From positions 1-23,611 of the IMG/VR virus record IMGVR_UViG_3300026184_000144: DNA of 23,611 nt; one strand, 5' to 3'. The position numbers and the translations under genes were made by a program. The notes under the pieces are model-generated. The model saw only the letters and a program-made list of their open reading frames with translations. It did no database searches and had not been told where the DNA came from. Positions 21,040-23,611 of the stretch are shown piece by piece. Position 1 is the first letter of the stretch. Each line of letters starts with the position of its first letter. This DNA is from a virus.

Positions 21040-21312
21040 ATGCCAACCATAGTTTACAAGGACGACGACGACGTCGAAAGAAAGATCAAAGTAAGAAAGA
21101 TGAGACCCAAAGAGTTTTGGGGCCTCCAGGGGATGGACCAAGATAACATCCAATCGGAGGAAAACTACAACCTGGTTAAGGACTCAGTCCAAAAGGTTGT
21201 TATGACTGAGGGCGTAGATGTTGAGACACTACCCGCGGACGCCTTTTTCGAGATACTACTAGCTAGCGCGGGAGGGGCTCTAGAAGTCTCAAAAAAGTTA
21301 TCCGAGATGTAG
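21040..21312 (+). CDS. Tail assembly chaperone, short (G-like) form
   Basis: 90 aa, upstream of the tape measure as expected. It is acidic and helical, with FWGLQGMD and the end ALEVSKKLSEM. A slippery A_AAA_AAG at 21291-21297 lies just before its stop, allowing a -1 shift that extends it to 21581. As in lambda G/GT, such proteins bind the tape measure and recruit tube subunits and are not part of the virion. The family was recognised by position plus the slippery site, not by strong sequence identity. Confidence 0.75.
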   Translation: MPTIVYKDDDDVERKIKVRKMRPKEFWGLQGMDQDNIQSEENYNLVKDSVQKVVMTEGVDVETLPADAFFEILLASAGGALEVSKKLSEM

Positions 21313-21581
21313 AGGGAGCGGTATTCCGTAACCTCCACCTGGACCGTCCCATCAAGGACCCTAGCGTCAGCCGGCTTATGATGTTTCAAGGATACGCCGA
21401 ACGCTTCGGGTGGTCCTTTGATGAGATAGAGAAGAATCTCGGAGTAAAACTTAACCTCGCTAATTGGGAAATACAACAGATTAGCCGGGGGATAGCTAGA
21501 GGAGAGTCCAGGTATCACAGAAAGTTAAAGAAGCAAAACAAAAAGCCACCCCTAGGCCAGGGGTCCAGGCGTAGGCGGTGA
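21040..21581 (+). CDS. Tail assembly chaperone, frameshifted (GT-like) form
   Basis: Reading A_AAA_AAG (21291-21297) with a -1 shift joins the short form to a frame that is open through VIRDVEGAVFRNLHLDRP, on to FQGYAERFGWSFDEIE, and ends in a basic tail at 21581. The extension has no good start of its own: its first ATG at 21378 lacks a ribosome site and would drop conserved-looking sequence upstream. A possible stimulatory stem (GGAG-CGG with CCG-CTCC, 21315-21336, one bulge) follows the slippery site. The stop overlaps the tape-measure GTG (GTGA). The expected product is 180 aa. Confidence 0.8.
21291..21297 (+). promoter_or_regulatory. -1 programmed ribosomal frameshift site A_AAA_AAG
   Basis: The heptamer lies in the correct zero-frame phase (AAA, AAG), so that both tRNAs re-pair perfectly after slipping back one base. 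It is among the most efficient known slippery sequences and is followed by a possible stem-loop at 21315-21336. Zero-frame translation stops four codons later. Confidence 0.85.
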
Positions 21582-22975
21582 TTAATATTCCAGGCGTAAT
21601 TTATAACATATCATACAACATAGGGCGAGCAATTAATAATTTAAAGTCTCTAGGCGGAGCCCTCTCCAATGTGGGGAGGAGGACCTCGGACGTTTCCAAA
21701 GGAGTTCAAGGATTGGGCCAACGGTCTAAACTTGATCTAATGGCTATGGCTGGGGCTTTCCAAACTATGGGAGCCGTAGCCCAGGGAGTCTTTAGTAATA
21801 TTATCGAGCAGTCCCCTAGTATGGGCCTGGCATTCGCACAAATGGAATTCTCAGTTAATCGGGTATATCTGGCCATAGGTGAGGCATTGGCCCCCATCAT
21901 AATGGAAACATTGGTCCCGGCTATCGAGACTCTGACTAACTGGTTTATTGGTCTTAACCCGAATATCCAGGCATTAATAGGACTCACCATAGGTTTAACC
22001 GTGGCTGGGGGAATGCTAGCGGTAGCCATCATAACCATTCAGACGGTAGGGGCTCCATTGATCGCTATTATCCTGGGTATCGCCCTGGCAATAGCCGGCT
22101 TAATCCTCATATGGAGGAACGATTTTCTAGGGATAAGGACCAAAACTACCGAGATGTTTCAATCCTTCACCCCATTATTTGATACTTTTAAGGGAAGTCT
22201 TGGAGGATTAGGCGAGGCATTTTCCGATTTATTCGAGCTAGTGGCTCCGGCTATGAAAATATTCGTTGACATCATGGGCGATTATGTTCAAATGCTAGTG
22301 GCTAACTTCATGGCCAAAATTAACCTTATAGTAACGGTCCTCACCGAGGTAATCAATATCATAGTGGCAATCGCTAGGGGTGATTGGTCGGCGGTGTGGG
22401 AGGCCTTCTCTAATATCATAGACGCCTTTGTGGATTACTTTAGGACCAAGTGGGAGAACCTGGTAGGCTTTCTAGATAAGGTCGTCCAAACCTTGTTTGG
22501 AATGAACCTCAGTGAATTAGGAGGCATAATCGCCGACTTCATAGGCGATATAATTAATATGCCTATAAACTGGATTAACAACAGTGTCATAGGTTCTATT
22601 AACGGGATACTCAATACATTAGCCGGATACGTGGATAAAATCCCAGGTGTAGGCCGTCCTAATTGGGCCATTCCAACTATTCCGACATTCGCCGAGGGTG
22701 GATTTATGCCGTTTACAGGTTTGGCATTCCTTCACCAAGGGGAGCGAGTACTCAATCCCCAGGAGACCCAGGCCTTTACCATGTTACAAACTCTTGGTAT
22801 CCCGGCCCAGGGTGGAGGAGGTGGCTCGACCAGTCAGCCCCAGCCTATCATTATTCAAAACGAGATAACCATAGATGGAGGTATATTCCTGGACCGATCA
22901 ACCGTCGATGATCTAACCGATTTATTGTCGGAGAAGCTACTAGAGAAGGTCCAACGGTCTATTAATGGGGTGTAA
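21578..22975 (+). CDS. Tape measure protein (short)
   Basis: 465 aa with a GTG start overlapping the chaperone stop (GTGA). N-terminal helical repeats (AINNLKSLGGALSNVG) lead into hydrophobic segments at about 125-185, where LIGLTIGLTVAGGMLAVAI and LIAIILGIALAIAGLILIW look membrane-active. Amphipathic helical repeats follow, and a C-terminal Gly-rich linker plus helix (GGGGGSTSQPQ...LLSEKLLEKVQR) ends the protein. It sets tail length and may help DNA cross the membrane. At about 0.15 nm per residue the tail would be near 70 nm. The FAEGGFMPFTGLAFLHQGERVLNP motif near 375-395 is common to many tape measures. Confidence 0.87.
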   Translation: MINIPGVIYNISYNIGRAINNLKSLGGALSNVGRRTSDVSKGVQGLGQRSKLDLMAMAGAFQTMGAVAQGVFSNIIEQSPSMGLAFAQMEFSVNRVYLAIGEALAPIIMETLVPAIETLTNWFIGLNPNIQALIGLTIGLTVAGGMLAVAIITIQTVGAPLIAIILGIALAIAGLILIWRNDFLGIRTKTTEMFQSFTPLFDTFKGSLGGLGEAFSDLFELVAPAMKIFVDIMGDYVQMLVANFMAKINLIVTVLTEVINIIVAIARGDWSAVWEAFSNIIDAFVDYFRTKWENLVGFLDKVVQTLFGMNLSELGGIIADFIGDIINMPINWINNSVIGSINGILNTLAGYVDKIPGVGRPNWAIPTIPTFAEGGFMPFTGLAFLHQGERVLNPQETQAFTMLQTLGIPAQGGGGGSTSQPQPIIIQNEITIDGGIFLDRSTVDDLTDLLSEKLLEKVQRSINGV

Positions 22976-22977
22976 TC

Positions 22978-23400
22978 ATGGCAAATAGTTATATTACCGA
23001 TGGAACGACTACAATTTATTTTGATACTATACGGAAGTTCCCCAGGACTAGAAAACCTAGTCAGACTTTTGAACAGGGAGACTTAGACGGAGAGGGAGCC
23101 GTAGAGAGTTCAGGGGCCAGCCTTCTAACCCTTAAGGTGACCTTTGAGGTTATTACCGACGGCCTCAATTCGGGGATGACCGCCCTAGAGATATGGGACG
23201 CCCTGGATGATATGATACAGAATAACAATGATATTTCTTGGACCCTATCTATCTCCATTACTGGTAAACTAGGGGAGCAAACTATCACGTTTACGGGCAA
23301 ACCCAACGGAGGTTTATCTAGTGATATGTCAGCCGGGGACCCGGACGAGGAAGTAGGGACCCTAGGTTTTAGTGTTGAGACCAAGGGGGCCATAACATGA
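22978..23400 (+). CDS. Small beta-rich tail protein, possible distal tail component
   Basis: 140 aa, starting 2 nt after the tape measure stop. Sequence is strand-rich with a short helix (TALEIWDALDDMIQ), followed by strands WTLSISITGKLGEQTITFTG. The place after the tape measure is that of distal tail or tail-tip proteins, but it is shorter than usual Dit proteins and no family is recognised. The stop overlaps the next ATG (ATGA). Confidence 0.6.
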   Translation: MANSYITDGTTTIYFDTIRKFPRTRKPSQTFEQGDLDGEGAVESSGASLLTLKVTFEVITDGLNSGMTALEIWDALDDMIQNNNDISWTLSISITGKLGEQTITFTGKPNGGLSSDMSAGDPDEEVGTLGFSVETKGAIT

Positions 23401-23611
23401 CTCTAATAGTTTACTACAAACTCGACGAATTAAACCCCGACGGCAAGCATGAGGATTACAGCGGCAACGGATATGATGGTACAAATAATGGAGTATCGTT
23501 TGTTTCTGGGAAGGTGAACAATGCGGGGGATTTTGAGAATGCTAATAATGATTACATGACAATTCCCGACTTGAAACTATTTTCTAGTATATCATATAGT
23601 GTTTGGATCAA
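23397..23611 (+). CDS. LamG-like (concanavalin-type) protein, cut by window end
   Basis: Starts at an ATG overlapping the preceding TGA and runs off the window, so only about 71 residues are present. The pattern YYKLDE, EDYSGNGYDGTNNGVSFVSGK, FENANNDYMTIPD and SISYSVWI matches the first strands of LamG/laminin-G-3 jelly-roll domains, which bind carbohydrates or proteins. In this position it is probably a tail-tip or receptor-binding protein. The family call is good; the full size and other domains cannot be seen. Confidence 0.8.
   Translation, partial: MTLIVYYKLDELNPDGKHEDYSGNGYDGTNNGVSFVSGKVNNAGDFENANNDYMTIPDLKLFSSISYSVWI

Noticed and set aside
1-23611. tRNA genes, rRNA, insertion sequences, integrase or reverse transcriptase
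   Set aside because: None was recognised by eye on either strand; a tRNA scan was not possible here.

Overview
The window is a block of a head-tailed (Caudoviricetes-like), siphovirus-type virus genome or provirus: a complete HK97-type head module, neck, tail tube, tape measure and the start of the tail tip, preceded by about 7.5 kb of small early or accessory genes. An archaeal host is the best reading, though not proven. Many transcription units start with an AT-rich TATA-like box about 23-33 nt before an ATG that lacks a clear bacterial -35/-10 pair (dpdA, major capsid protein, the membrane genes at 9461 and 18013, and the three minus-strand units). Two promoters share the 11-mer TATATATTAAG. 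Other ribosome sites are of GGTGAT/GGAGG type, which archaea and bacteria share. The host lineage cannot be named from this sequence.

Layout. 1-613: end of one gene and two small coupled genes. 614-823: a C-rich polypyrimidine tract with a G-quadruplex-capable minus strand, then a TATA promoter. 824-1573: a DpdA-like tRNA-guanine-transglycosylase-fold enzyme, probably for 7-deazaguanine DNA modification. 1574-1728: promoter and inverted repeats. 1729-7584: a tightly packed operon, mostly with 4-nt start/stop overlaps, holding HTH/winged-helix proteins, several zinc-ribbon-like proteins, an orphan SPPY-type DNA methyltransferase and unknowns. 7581-9353: large terminase. 9461-12743: a membrane protein and a 925-aa portal-MuF-HTH fusion. 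12877-13489: two minus-strand genes (one KTSC domain). 13630-15870: protease-scaffold and major capsid protein. 15892-18294: decoration-like, connector and head-closure genes plus a membrane protein. 18456-19089: two minus-strand genes, one an HK97-gp10-like neck protein lying at its usual place in the gene order but inverted. 19251-23400: tail terminator, tail tube, frameshifted tail chaperone, tape measure and a small tail protein. 23397 onward: a LamG-like protein cut by the window end.

How the genes fit together. The terminase pumps DNA through the portal into a shell of major capsid protein built on the protease-scaffold. Connector, closure and gp10-like proteins form the neck. Terminator, tube, chaperone and a short tape measure (465 aa) imply a flexible non-contractile tail of roughly 70 nm. 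DpdA and the methyltransferase suggest two kinds of base modification on the viral DNA.

Main points of interest. (1) The large terminase and the gene at 4986 have no ATG, GTG or TTG that would include their full coding region; both appear to start at ATA overlapping the upstream stop (ATAA, ATAG). (2) A classic A_AAA_AAG -1 frameshift site lies in the tail chaperone. (3) A 54-nt direct repeat borders the head module. (4) The minus-strand genes inserted among late genes share one promoter-leader design. (5) GCCGGC, and especially AGCCGGCT, is strongly over-represented.
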